A DNA stretch of 13,348 nucleotides from Planctomycetota bacterium (GTDB lineage: Bacteria > Planctomycetota > Planctomycetia > Pirellulales > Pirellulaceae): positions 1-13,348 of the forward strand of contig JAPLNJ010000484.1 of the NCBI GenBank assembly GCA_026692885.1, given 5' to 3'. The notes beneath the pieces are model-generated. The model had not been told where the DNA came from and did not search any database. It saw only the letters and a program-made list of their open reading frames with translations. Each line of letters opens with the position of its first letter. Position 1 is the stretch's first letter. The position numbers and the translations under genes are program-made. Of this stretch, positions 7,367 through 13,348 are shown piece after piece.

Positions 7367-8091
7367 CGTTCACCTTCCTTTTTTCGTTGCTCGTCGCGGT
7401 CACCGGAATCGTCCAGCAAATCCGCCCGACGTTGCTTGGTTCGCAAGTAACTCTGTTCTCGCCGCCACTGGGCCACCTCGGCATGATGGCCCGTCAGCAA
7501 GATCTCCGGCACCTCCTGGCCGCGGTACTCGCGAGGCCGCGTGTACTGCGGGAATTCCAGCAGCCGGTTGCCCGGCGAGAAGGAATCATCGACGTTGCTG
7601 TCGGCATGTCCCAGCACGCCTGGAACCAGCCGCATCACGGCGTCGATCACCACCATCGCCGCGACTTCTCCGCCGTTGAGGATATAGTCGCCCAGGGAAA
7701 TTTCGTCGGGTTGCAGGATATCGATCACACGCTGGTCGAAGCCTTCGTACCGGCCGCAGATCAGCAACAACCGCCCTGCTCCCGCCAACTCTTCCACGAT
7801 CGTTTGCGTCAAGCGGCGGCCTTGCGGGCTCAGCAACACAACCCGTCCGGGTTGTTCGCCTTGCCCCTGTACCGCCTCGACGCCCTCCACCACCGGTTCG
7901 ACCCGCAGCACCATGCCGGGACCGCCGCCAAAGGGGCGATCATCGACTTTATGGTGCTTGTCCGTCGACCAGTCGCGGATGTCGTGCAGGTGAACCTGCA
8001 CCAAGCCGCGCTGCAGCGCCTTGCTCAACAGGCTCTGCCCCAAATAACCGGAGAACAGCCCCGGAAACAGGGTCAGGACGTCAAACCGCAT
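7363..8091 (-). CDS. trmD: tRNA (guanine-N1)-methyltransferase TrmD
   Basis: The 242-residue enzyme should methylate G37 of tRNAs from S-adenosylmethionine, which prevents +1 frameshifting. It is a SPOUT-class trefoil-knot protein. Visible motifs are MRFDVLTLFPGLF at the start, DDRPFGGGPGMVL (50-62), LLICGRYEGFDQRV (109-122), the knot segment EISLGDYILNGGE (130-142), and VDDSFSPGNRLLEFPQYTRP (167-186) with the expected catalytic aspartate D169. The TGHHAEVAQWRREQS segment is the C-terminal tRNA-binding region. The start is three bases after the rpsP stop and the stop overlaps the rplS start by four bases. The last 15 residues are charged (DDSGDRDEQRKKEGER). Confidence 0.97.
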   Translation of the reverse strand: MRFDVLTLFPGLFSGYLGQSLLSKALQRGLVQVHLHDIRDWSTDKHHKVDDRPFGGGPGMVLRVEPVVEGVEAVQGQGEQPGRVVLLSPQGRRLTQTIVEELAGAGRLLLICGRYEGFDQRVIDILQPDEISLGDYILNGGEVAAMVVIDAVMRLVPGVLGHADSNVDDSFSPGNRLLEFPQYTRPREYRGQEVPEILLTGHHAEVAQWRREQSYLRTKQRRADLLDDSGDRDEQRKKEGER

Positions 8092-8094
8092 GCC

Positions 8095-8532
8095 TTACTC
8101 GCCGCTTTCCTGGGGCGCCGCTTCGGGGGCGGGGGCCTGCGGCTCTTCGCCGGGAGCCGATTGGCTTTCCGCCACGGGAGCCGGCTCGTCCGCCTTCTTC
8201 CGCGGCACGATCATTGGCGGCGGCGGCTTCGGCTTCGTGAGCTTCACGCGTTCCAGAGCCTGACGCTGCTGCTCCAGGTGCGTGCCCTTGACCCCGTATT
8301 TCTTGATCAGGACCTGCACCTTGTCACTCGGTTGCGCCCCGACGCCGATCCAATAAGCGATCCGCTCGCCGTTCAGGACCGCGCGGGCGTCGGTCTCTTT
8401 GACGAGCGGGTCATAGAACCCCAGTTCCTCGATTACTTTGCCGTCGCGAGGCGCCCGTCCGTCCATCGCACAGATGCGATAGAACGGCCGATGAATCCGC
8501 CCCATTCTTTTGAGTCGAATACGAACTGCCAC
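8095..8532 (-). CDS. rpsP: 30S ribosomal protein S16 with an acidic Pro/Ala-rich tail
   Basis: The S16 core occupies residues 1 to about 80 (AVRIRLKRMGRIHRPFYRI, then EELGFYDPL and WIGVGAQPSDKV). It is an assembly protein of the small ribosomal subunit. The start is GTG at 8532, nine bases after AGGAG on the minus strand; an upstream in-frame start near 8619 would add about 29 unrelated residues and cross a palindromic repeat. The protein is 145 residues long, against about 80-90 in E. coli-type S16. The extra C-terminal part is low-complexity: a KPKPPPP stretch, KK, then an Ala/Pro/Glu-rich acidic end. It lies between ffh and trmD, with rimM missing. Confidence 0.95.
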   Translation of the reverse strand: MAVRIRLKRMGRIHRPFYRICAMDGRAPRDGKVIEELGFYDPLVKETDARAVLNGERIAYWIGVGAQPSDKVQVLIKKYGVKGTHLEQQRQALERVKLTKPKPPPPMIVPRKKADEPAPVAESQSAPGEEPQAPAPEAAPQESGE

Positions 8533-8564
8533 TGACTTGAACTCCTCTTGGGTTGGGACAAGTA

Positions 8565-8657
8565 GGGTGAGCCATGCCCACCGCCTTAGTTTCCTTAGTG
8601 GGCATCGCCCACCCGACACGGATTGGGTTAGAGGGAATCGGGTAGGCGGCGCCCACC
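8565..8657. repeat. Cluster of GTGGGC-type palindromes between ffh and rpsP
   Basis: The arm at 8565-8581 (GGGTGAGCCATGCCCAC) pairs with 8598-8614 (GTGGGCATCGCCCACCC) at 15 of 17 positions across a 16-base loop. The right arm is itself a perfect small hairpin, GTGGGC-ATC-GCCCAC. A further near-palindrome, GGTAGGCGGCGCCCACC, lies at 8641-8657 (seven of eight pairs). None has a T-tract. The whole lies in the 150-base gap between ffh and rpsP and would be transcribed if they share a message. The GTGGGC(N)GCCCAC pattern resembles dispersed planctomycete repeats as I recall them. Confidence 0.6.
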
Positions 8658-8682
8658 GTACGTTTCTGCCTAACTGTTCTCC

Positions 8683-10152
8683 TTACGTCTCCTTACGCTT
8701 CTTGCGGCGCAACTCCCGTTCGCGCTGCTTCTTCAATTTGGCTTTCTCCTTGGGCGTCAGCCGCTTGCCTGTGCCTTGCTTGACCCGCACGCCCTTGCTG
8801 CCGGGATTGAACAGGCCGGCCTGCTGCAATTCACGCAGCGCGCTCATCCGCTGGCCGATGCCTTTACCAGCCATGGCCTTCATGATCGGGGACATCATGT
8901 CGTACTGCTTGACCAACTGGTTCACGTCCTGCGGTTGGACGCCGGCGCCTTTCGCGATCCGGTTACGGCGGCTGGGATCGATGATCTTCGGATTTCGCCG
9001 TTCCGCCGTGGTCATCGCATTGATGATGCCCACCGTCTGGCGCATGCCGCCCTCGGTGTCCTCCCCCTCGATCAATTTCTGGAGGTCGCCCATCCCCGGC
9101 ATCAGGCCCATCATCTTCTGCATCAGGCCGGGCTTGGCCATCTTTTCGAGCTGCACCTTGAAGTCATCCAAGGTGAACTCGCCGGCCCGCATCTTCTCTT
9201 CGAGGGCCGCCTGTTCCTTGGCGTCGACGACCTTTTGGACTTCGCTGACCAGGGCCAGCATGTCGCCCATCCCCAAGATACGGCTGGCCATGCCCTCCGG
9301 CCGGAAGGGTTCCAGGGCGTCGAGATGCTCGCCGGTGCCGAGGTACTTGATCGGGACCCCGGTGACGTGTTTGACGGACAGCAACGCGCCGCCGCGCGTG
9401 TCGCCGTCCAGCTTCGTCATGATCACGCCGTCCAGTTCCAACGCTTCGTTGAACGCCTTGGCGCTGTTCACGGCGTCTTGGCCAGTCATGCCGTCCACCA
9501 CCAGATACACCTGGTCCGGCTGGACGCGCGCGTCGATTCGCTGCAGTTGCTGCATCAGGACTTGATCGATTGCCAGCCGGCCGGCCGTGTCCAGGATCAC
9601 AACCCGGATTTCTTCCGCTTTCGCCTTGCGGACGGCATCCTGACAGACCTTGACCGGGTCCTGGGCGCCCGACTCGGAATACACCGCTACACCCAGTTGC
9701 TGACCGATCACATGCAGTTGTTCAATCGCCGCGGGACGTTGCAGGTCGGCTGCCACGAGCAAGGGCTTCACCTTGTTGTCCAGCAGCAACCGCGCGAGCT
9801 TGCCGCAGGTCGTGGTCTTGCCGGAACCCTGCAGCCCGCACAGCATGATGACCGTGGTCTCGGCCCCCAGGTGCAGCGATGGATCGACAGGTCCCAACAG
9901 CTGGATCAGTTCCTGATGGACGATGCCCACCAACTGCTGATCCGGGTCCAGCGACAGGAGGACCTTTTCCCCCAACGCCTTCTCCGTCACGTGGGCCATA
10001 AACTCCTTGACGACCGAATAGCTGACGTCGGCTTCGAGCAGTGACTGCTCGACCAGACCCAGACCGTCGCGCATATTGGCCTCGGTCAGCTTGCCCTTGC
10101 CTCGCAAGGTCTTCATCGCCGACTTCAGGCTGTCTTGGAGTGTTTCGAACAT
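8683..10152 (-). CDS. ffh: Signal recognition particle GTPase Ffh (SRP54)
   Basis: The 489-residue protein is a full Ffh, which binds SRP RNA and signal sequences and delivers ribosomes to FtsY at the membrane. The N domain covers about 1-95 (MFETLQDSLKSAMKTLRGKG). The G domain has GLQGSGKT (106-113), DLQRPAAIEQL (136-146), DTAGR (188-192) and TKLDGD (246-251). The methionine-rich M domain is about 295-440, with MMGLMPGM and the RNA-binding helix SRRNRIAKGAG. A lysine-rich tail (about 455-489) ends the chain. ATG 10152 is chosen because family members begin MFExL; it has only a weak GGAT upstream. An in-frame ATG at 10185 with GAAGG before it would add 11 residues and cannot be excluded. No SRP RNA gene was found nearby. 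Confidence 0.96.
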   Translation of the reverse strand: MFETLQDSLKSAMKTLRGKGKLTEANMRDGLGLVEQSLLEADVSYSVVKEFMAHVTEKALGEKVLLSLDPDQQLVGIVHQELIQLLGPVDPSLHLGAETTVIMLCGLQGSGKTTTCGKLARLLLDNKVKPLLVAADLQRPAAIEQLHVIGQQLGVAVYSESGAQDPVKVCQDAVRKAKAEEIRVVILDTAGRLAIDQVLMQQLQRIDARVQPDQVYLVVDGMTGQDAVNSAKAFNEALELDGVIMTKLDGDTRGGALLSVKHVTGVPIKYLGTGEHLDALEPFRPEGMASRILGMGDMLALVSEVQKVVDAKEQAALEEKMRAGEFTLDDFKVQLEKMAKPGLMQKMMGLMPGMGDLQKLIEGEDTEGGMRQTVGIINAMTTAERRNPKIIDPSRRNRIAKGAGVQPQDVNQLVKQYDMMSPIMKAMAGKGIGQRMSALRELQQAGLFNPGSKGVRVKQGTGKRLTPKEKAKLKKQRERELRRKKRKET

Positions 10153-10263
10153 ACGTGGATCCGCAGTGTGTTGGCAGACTTTCACTGCCAGCCTTCAACA
10201 GGGCATGCTTCGACCGTCCCCGTTCGTGCCCGTACCGGGATAGAACGGTCGATGGAATCTCAC

Positions 10264-10293
10264 AATTTAGCGGAAATCCGGTTTCCTTGTAAA
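10264..10293 (-). promoter_or_regulatory. Candidate promoter for the ffh-rpsP-trmD-rplS-yraN cluster
   Basis: On the minus strand, TTTACA (10293-10288, five of six to the -35 consensus) is followed after 18 bases by TAAATT (10269-10264, four of six to the -10 consensus). Transcription would start about 105 bases before the ffh ATG at 10152. It is the best match seen in the upstream region, but it rests on pattern alone. Confidence 0.33.
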
Positions 10294-10443
10294 TGCCCGT
10301 GGATTTCCGAGATGGCAATGTTTTCTGCTTCGCCAGCGAAACTCAGACGCGCGGTCGGCGCTGGACGGTGGATCCTCAGCCGGGAGTGGGCGTCGAAAGA
10401 TCTCACGCAGAGTCGCAGTTTTGGCTGGATGTCAGGTGGGGCT

Positions 10444-10490
10444 GCGAGCTTTTTTTCCAGGGGGCTTACGCCCACCGCTCGCCTGCTCGC
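10444..10490. repeat. Palindromic GC-rich repeat fragment
   Basis: GCGAGC (10444-10449) is followed by seven T's, then the hairpin GGGC-TTAC-GCCC (10462-10473), then GCTCGC twice (10477-10482 and 10485-10490), which can pair with the first GCGAGC. The string GGGGGCTTACGCCCACCGC recalls a repeat common between genes of Pirellulales-type planctomycetes; that is from memory and unverified. No transposase is nearby. Confidence 0.45.
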
Positions 10491-10978
10491 TGGCAATAAG
10501 AAGTAACGCGCAAGTCGTTTTAGGAAATAACCTTGCGTCGTATAGTGACGACAGAGTCCGATGTGTTTGGCGCGATTTTCACCGGCATCGTTTCGAGGCC
10601 CCTGCCGATCGTGCGCAACCCTTCCCCACCTTCCTGACAGTAGTCGTAGCTGAGTGAAAGATGGACCGCCGCTTTCCCTGTTCGTTACGCCGACAGAGCA
10701 AAGTTGAAAGTCGCGGCGGGCTTCTCCATTCTTTTCAAATCTCTCGACGAGACCTGGATCGGGCCCTCCGGATTGGCCGTTTTGACCAGGTGCTAGCGGC
10801 GATATGACATCAGGCCCAAATCCCGGAGGCCGGGGAAAGACCAGGTGAAACCGGCTGCTCGTCGGAAAAAGGGCTATGTGCGTAACGGCCTACTACCGAT
10901 ATATTCGGATTAAGCGCCAGGTTTTGTGAGCCTTGCGCGCTAGCATCCCCGAGAAGAGGTGGAGGGAGGACTTAAACC

Positions 10979-11971
10979 GTGACGCGCATCCTGGCACTGG
11001 CGTTACCCCTGCTGCTGGCCGTCGTTCCCAACGCGCCGGCTCAGGAGTGGGCACGAAAGATGTTCAAGACTACCAGTCACGACTTTGGTACGGTGGCTCG
11101 TGGCTCGAAGCAGGAATACGCCTTTGAATTCACCAACCTGTACAAAGAAGACGTGCACGTGGCCAGCGTGCGGTCGAGTTGCGGATGCACCACGCCGTCG
11201 GTTACCAAAGACTCGCTGAAGACCTACGAGACCAGCGAGATTATCGCAGTTTTCAACACCAAATCGTTCCTCGGCTACAAGAGCGCGACGGTGACGGTGA
11301 CCATCGACAAGCCGTTCTACGCCGAGTTGCAGCTGTCCGCCAGCGGTTACATCCGCAGCGACGTGGTGTTCACGCCCGGCGTGGTGGATTTCGGATCGGT
11401 CGAAGTTGGTGCGGGAGCGGAAACCAAAATCGACGTGGCCTATGTCGGCCGCGATGATTGGAAAATCACCGATGTCCGGAGTGCGAATCAGAACCTCGAA
11501 GTCGAGTTAGCGGAAACAGCGCGAGGCGGCGGACGCGTGAACTATCGGATGGACGTGCGGCTGAAACGCGGCGCGCCCGCGGGCTACCTGCAAGACCAGT
11601 TGGCGCTGGTGACCGATGAGTCCGACGCCAAGAGTCTGTCGTTGCCGGTCGAGGGCCAGGTCGTGTCGCCGCTGAGCGTCAGTCCGGCGTCGCTGGTTCT
11701 GGGCGTACTCAAGCCGGGCGAAACAGTGAAGAAACGACTGGTGGTGCGTGGCAACAAGCCCTTCCGGATCGTGAGCGTCAAGTCGGATGACCCCGGCTTC
11801 AAATTCGAAGAGTCCCCAGGCCCAGCCAAGACCCTGCACTTTGTGTCGCTGGAGTACGCCGCGGGCAATGAGCCGGGGAAGATCAGCCCGACCATCAAGA
11901 TCGAGACCGACCTCGGCGGCGGTTTGGCTGTGGAATGTGTGACCACCGCGACGATCAAGGCGGCTCCGTAG
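10979..11971 (+). CDS. DUF1573 exported protein with repeated ASH-like beta-sandwich domains
   Basis: The 330-residue protein starts with GTG at 10979, eight bases after a very strong ribosome binding site (GGAGGGAGGA, 10961-10970). Residues 1-21 form a signal peptide (ILALALPLLLAVVPNAPAQE), so it is exported. The first DUF1573 domain contains HDFGTVARGSKQEYAFEFTN (34-53) and the family hallmark SSCGCTTP (66-73) with cysteines 68 and 70. Two related beta-sandwich segments follow: VDFGSVEVGAGAETKIDV (about 136-154) and LVLGVLKPGETVKKRLVVRG (about 239-258). Such proteins are numerous in planctomycetes and Bacteroidetes; their role is unknown, with surface or periplasmic binding likely. It is a single-gene unit, convergent with the lyase gene downstream. 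A TATATT box at 10900-10905 could be a -10 element but lacks a good -35. Confidence 0.88.
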   Translation: MTRILALALPLLLAVVPNAPAQEWARKMFKTTSHDFGTVARGSKQEYAFEFTNLYKEDVHVASVRSSCGCTTPSVTKDSLKTYETSEIIAVFNTKSFLGYKSATVTVTIDKPFYAELQLSASGYIRSDVVFTPGVVDFGSVEVGAGAETKIDVAYVGRDDWKITDVRSANQNLEVELAETARGGGRVNYRMDVRLKRGAPAGYLQDQLALVTDESDAKSLSLPVEGQVVSPLSVSPASLVLGVLKPGETVKKRLVVRGNKPFRIVSVKSDDPGFKFEESPGPAKTLHFVSLEYAAGNEPGKISPTIKIETDLGGGLAVECVTTATIKAAP

Positions 11972-11986
11972 CGTCGCGAGCTGGCA

Positions 11987-12006
11987 GTGGTCAATCTGAG
12001 GACCAC
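11987..12006. terminator. Weak hairpin between convergent genes
   Basis: GTGGTC (11987-11992) pairs with GACCAC (12001-12006) over an eight-base loop, 15 bases after the DUF1573 stop. There is no T-tract, so a role in ending the two facing transcripts is only a possibility from its position. Confidence 0.22.
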
Positions 12007-12086
12007 CCCAGGCCTTACGTGACGTGAATCGCCCGCAGCAGCGTTCCTTGCTCGGAGCAGAACCGCAGGCCTGCCGCCGCGTCAAG

Positions 12087-12947
12087 TCACACGCCGAAGC
12101 GCTCCGCTAACCCGCATTTCTCCTCGACGCCGATCAGCGTATTGAACTCAGAGAACCCCATCGTCGGCACTTCGGTTCCGAGGGTGGTCCCGTCGGCCCG
12201 CAGTTTGGTGTAGACACAATCCAGGGCGCGTGCCGCGGCGAACAGACCGGCCAGTGGATAGAGAATCAACTGGAAACCGAGTTCCGCAAGTTGTTCCGCG
12301 GGCAGCACGGGCGTCTTGCCGCCGTCGATCATGTTGGCGACGTTGGGGGCCGGTGAACGGCGGCCGATGACTTGGAGCTGCTCCAGCGAGTCGGGCGCCT
12401 CGATGAAACTGGCGTCGGCACCCGCCTCGCGAGCCGCCTGGACACGGGCCACCGCTTCGTCCATGCCGGCGACTGCCAGCGCATCGGTACGGGCGACCAG
12501 GAAGAAATCCCGTCCGGCACGAGCGTCTACGGCGGCTCGGATCTTGTGCAGATACTCGTTGCGTTCCACGAGCCGCTTGCCCCGCATGTGCCCGCAGCGT
12601 TTGGGCCACACCTGATCCTCCAGGAAACAGCCGGCGGCCCCCGCGGCGATCAACTGTTGGACCGTGCGGTGCACATTCAACGGATTGCCGTAACCCGTGT
12701 CCGCGTCGACGAGGATGGGAATGCGAACGCTGCCACAGATCTGCCGAGCCCGTTCGAGCATTTCGGTTTGAGTCAGTAGCCCCAAATCCGGTTCGCCGAT
12801 GAACGTGGCCGCCACCGAGTAACCGGAGACGAAGCCCAGGGGAAAACCGGCCCGCTCGGCCAGCTTGGCCGACAAGGTGTCGTAGATGCCGGGCAGAGCG
12901 ATCGAACCGGCGTCGTCCAGGATCTGCTGGATGCGTGTCTTGGCCAT
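12087..12947 (-). CDS. Isocitrate lyase / PEP mutase superfamily C-C lyase
   Basis: The 286-residue protein matches the isocitrate lyase/PEP mutase superfamily in length and motifs, close to 2-methylisocitrate lyase (PrpB)-type enzymes. Visible are SGYSVAATFIGEPDLGLLT (41-59), the metal-binding DADTGYGNP (81-89), FLEDQ (108-112) and the active-site loop KRCGHMRGK (116-124) with catalytic Cys118. The cysteine loop points to a lyase that cleaves a 2,3-substituted malate-like acid rather than a phosphonate-forming mutase, which lacks it. Exact substrate (methylisocitrate, dimethylmalate, oxaloacetate) is not resolvable; no methylcitrate synthase or dehydratase adjoins it. ATG 12947 is preferred; an in-frame TTG at 12959 would add four residues, and neither has a good ribosome binding site. 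A TAGAAT box on the minus strand at 13039-13034 may be its -10 element. Confidence 0.88.
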   Translation of the reverse strand: MAKTRIQQILDDAGSIALPGIYDTLSAKLAERAGFPLGFVSGYSVAATFIGEPDLGLLTQTEMLERARQICGSVRIPILVDADTGYGNPLNVHRTVQQLIAAGAAGCFLEDQVWPKRCGHMRGKRLVERNEYLHKIRAAVDARAGRDFFLVARTDALAVAGMDEAVARVQAAREAGADASFIEAPDSLEQLQVIGRRSPAPNVANMIDGGKTPVLPAEQLAELGFQLILYPLAGLFAAARALDCVYTKLRADGTTLGTEVPTMGFSEFNTLIGVEEKCGLAERFGV

Positions 12948-13272
12948 CGGCTGGGTCAACCTATCGGGTGTGAATCTCTCCGCGGCAATTCCCTGCGAGT
13001 GATGCCAACGCCGACACCACGTTCAACTCGCTGATTCTACCTCCGTCAGCCTGCTGGCGGTAGCGTTGGGGGCAGGACGACTACTATGTTTGGGACAGTT
13101 ATTGATACGCCTGTCCTTACCGCCGAACACGAGCCGACCCACCGTAGGCAAATCGCTGTGCCCGGATACAATCACCGCTAAGGCTCGGCCGAAAGACAAC
13201 TCCCTCGCCCAACGCCGTTAAGGATTCTTTTTCGGTAAATTGGGCTTTTCAGGATAGCTGGAAAATGAAATA
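12948..13272. other. Intergenic region with no gene seen
   Basis: About 325 bases separate the lyase gene from the hairpin at the right edge. No open frame of useful length, RNA gene or repeat was recognised. The left half should carry the lyase promoter (minus strand; TAGAAT at 13039-13034 with no clear -35). The right half becomes AT-richer after about 13220 and may hold the promoter of the gene beginning at 13321. Confidence 0.45.
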
Positions 13273-13320
13273 GGCCAGACTCCCCCATACATCTGACACG
13301 CGTCAGAAAGGAGTCTGGCC
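13273..13320 (+). promoter_or_regulatory. Nested hairpin that covers the ribosome binding site of the last gene
   Basis: GGCCAGACTCC (13273-13283) is a perfect 11-base inverted match to GGAGTCTGGCC (13310-13320), and inside lies a second perfect stem TCTGAC-ACGC-GTCAGA (13292-13307). The AAGGAG ribosome binding site (13308-13313) is partly within the right arm, and the arm ends at the base before the ATG at 13321. In the mRNA, folding would hide the ribosome binding site. Alternatively the DNA palindrome is an operator. Confidence 0.6.
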
Positions 13321-13348
13321 ATGAGTGCGAGCAAGGATAGCACCGCAT
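13321..13348 (+). CDS. Start of an unidentified gene, cut by the window edge
   Basis: ATG 13321 opens a frame reading MSASKDSTA for nine full codons up to the window edge. It has a well-placed AAGGAG eight to twelve bases upstream. Too little is present to assign a family. The ribosome binding site lies within a strong hairpin, an arrangement known for transposase genes and for some regulated genes, but nothing else here marks an insertion sequence. Confidence 0.5.

Larger units (their letters stand above)
10153..10978. other. Intergenic region of about 830 bases without a convincing gene
   Basis: The region lies between the divergent ffh and DUF1573 genes. Short open frames exist in several directions but none has family-like sequence, a good ribosome binding site and codon use like the neighbours together. 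It holds a palindromic repeat fragment at 10444-10490, a candidate ffh promoter at 10264-10293, a small inverted repeat GTCGT/ACGAC around TATAGT at 10537-10552, and a 9-base direct repeat GACCAGGTG at 10784-10792 and 10839-10847. No tRNA, SRP RNA, tmRNA or RNase P signature was seen. A non-coding RNA or long leader is possible but not shown. Confidence 0.5.

Noticed and set aside
7387..8535. 382-codon open frame on the plus strand opposite trmD and rpsP
   Set aside because: It spans two clearly identified genes on the other strand and has no recognisable domain or ribosome binding site.
8776..10044. 422-codon open frame on the plus strand opposite ffh
   Set aside because: It is antisense to the unmistakable Ffh; its His/Leu/Gln-rich translation mirrors the coding bias of ffh.
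10518..10546. Plus-strand promoter with TATAGT at 10541-10546
   Set aside because: The -10-like box is good but nothing like a -35 box lies 16-18 bases upstream, and no plus-strand gene begins within 400 bases.
10153..10978. Possible SRP RNA, tmRNA, RNase P RNA or riboswitch near ffh
   Set aside because: None of the conserved strings (for example the GGAAGGAAGCAGCC loop of SRP RNA or a tRNA-like GGTTCRA end) is present in either direction.
1..13348. CRISPR array, tRNA genes, or a complete insertion sequence
   Set aside because: No regularly spaced direct repeats, no tRNA cloverleaf signatures and no transposase frame were found on reading both strands. The right-edge hairpin alone is not enough to call an insertion sequence.

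Overview
The window (about 13.3 kb, GC-rich) looks like chromosomal DNA of a planctomycete, most likely of the Pirellulales type. This is an inference from gene content: a DUF1573 export protein, a DUF5703 glycosidase-like protein with a LamG domain, a secreted basic-secretory-protein peptidase, a small-protein/HNH module, and GC-rich palindromic repeats between genes. No rRNA, tRNA or CRISPR array was seen.

Left part (plus strand, 1-6509). Two exported proteins come first: a metallopeptidase-like protein with an HELVH motif behind a galactose-binding-like domain (110-1405), and a DUF5703 protein (1636-4473). The DUF5703 protein carries a LamG-like insert whose strand order appears circularly permuted. 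An imperfect 26-bp inverted repeat lies between them. Next is a small helical protein (4560-4841) with a 4-nt overlap onto an HNH endonuclease fragment that stops just after its CxxC knuckle (4838-4954), then an FGGY-family carbohydrate kinase (4998-6509). The secreted pair suggests breakdown of polysaccharide or glycoprotein outside the cytoplasm. No isomerase or transporter is present to name the kinase's sugar.

Middle part (minus strand, 10152 down to 6577). This is the conserved translation and secretion cluster ffh - rpsP - trmD - rplS - yraN. From rpsP onward the genes are packed with gaps of 3, -4 and 10 nt. rimM, usual between rpsP and trmD in many bacteria, is absent. A set of short palindromes separates ffh from rpsP.

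Right part (10153-13348). About 830 bases upstream of ffh hold no convincing gene but contain a palindromic repeat fragment and candidate promoters. A DUF1573 exported protein follows (10979-11971, plus), then an isocitrate lyase/PEP mutase superfamily enzyme (12947-12087, minus) that keeps the catalytic KRCGH motif. The right edge holds the first nine codons of a further gene, whose ribosome binding site lies inside a strong nested hairpin.

The most unusual items are the permuted LamG insert, the decayed HNH module and the hairpin over the last gene's ribosome binding site. No complete new defence or mobile system can be shown from this sequence alone.
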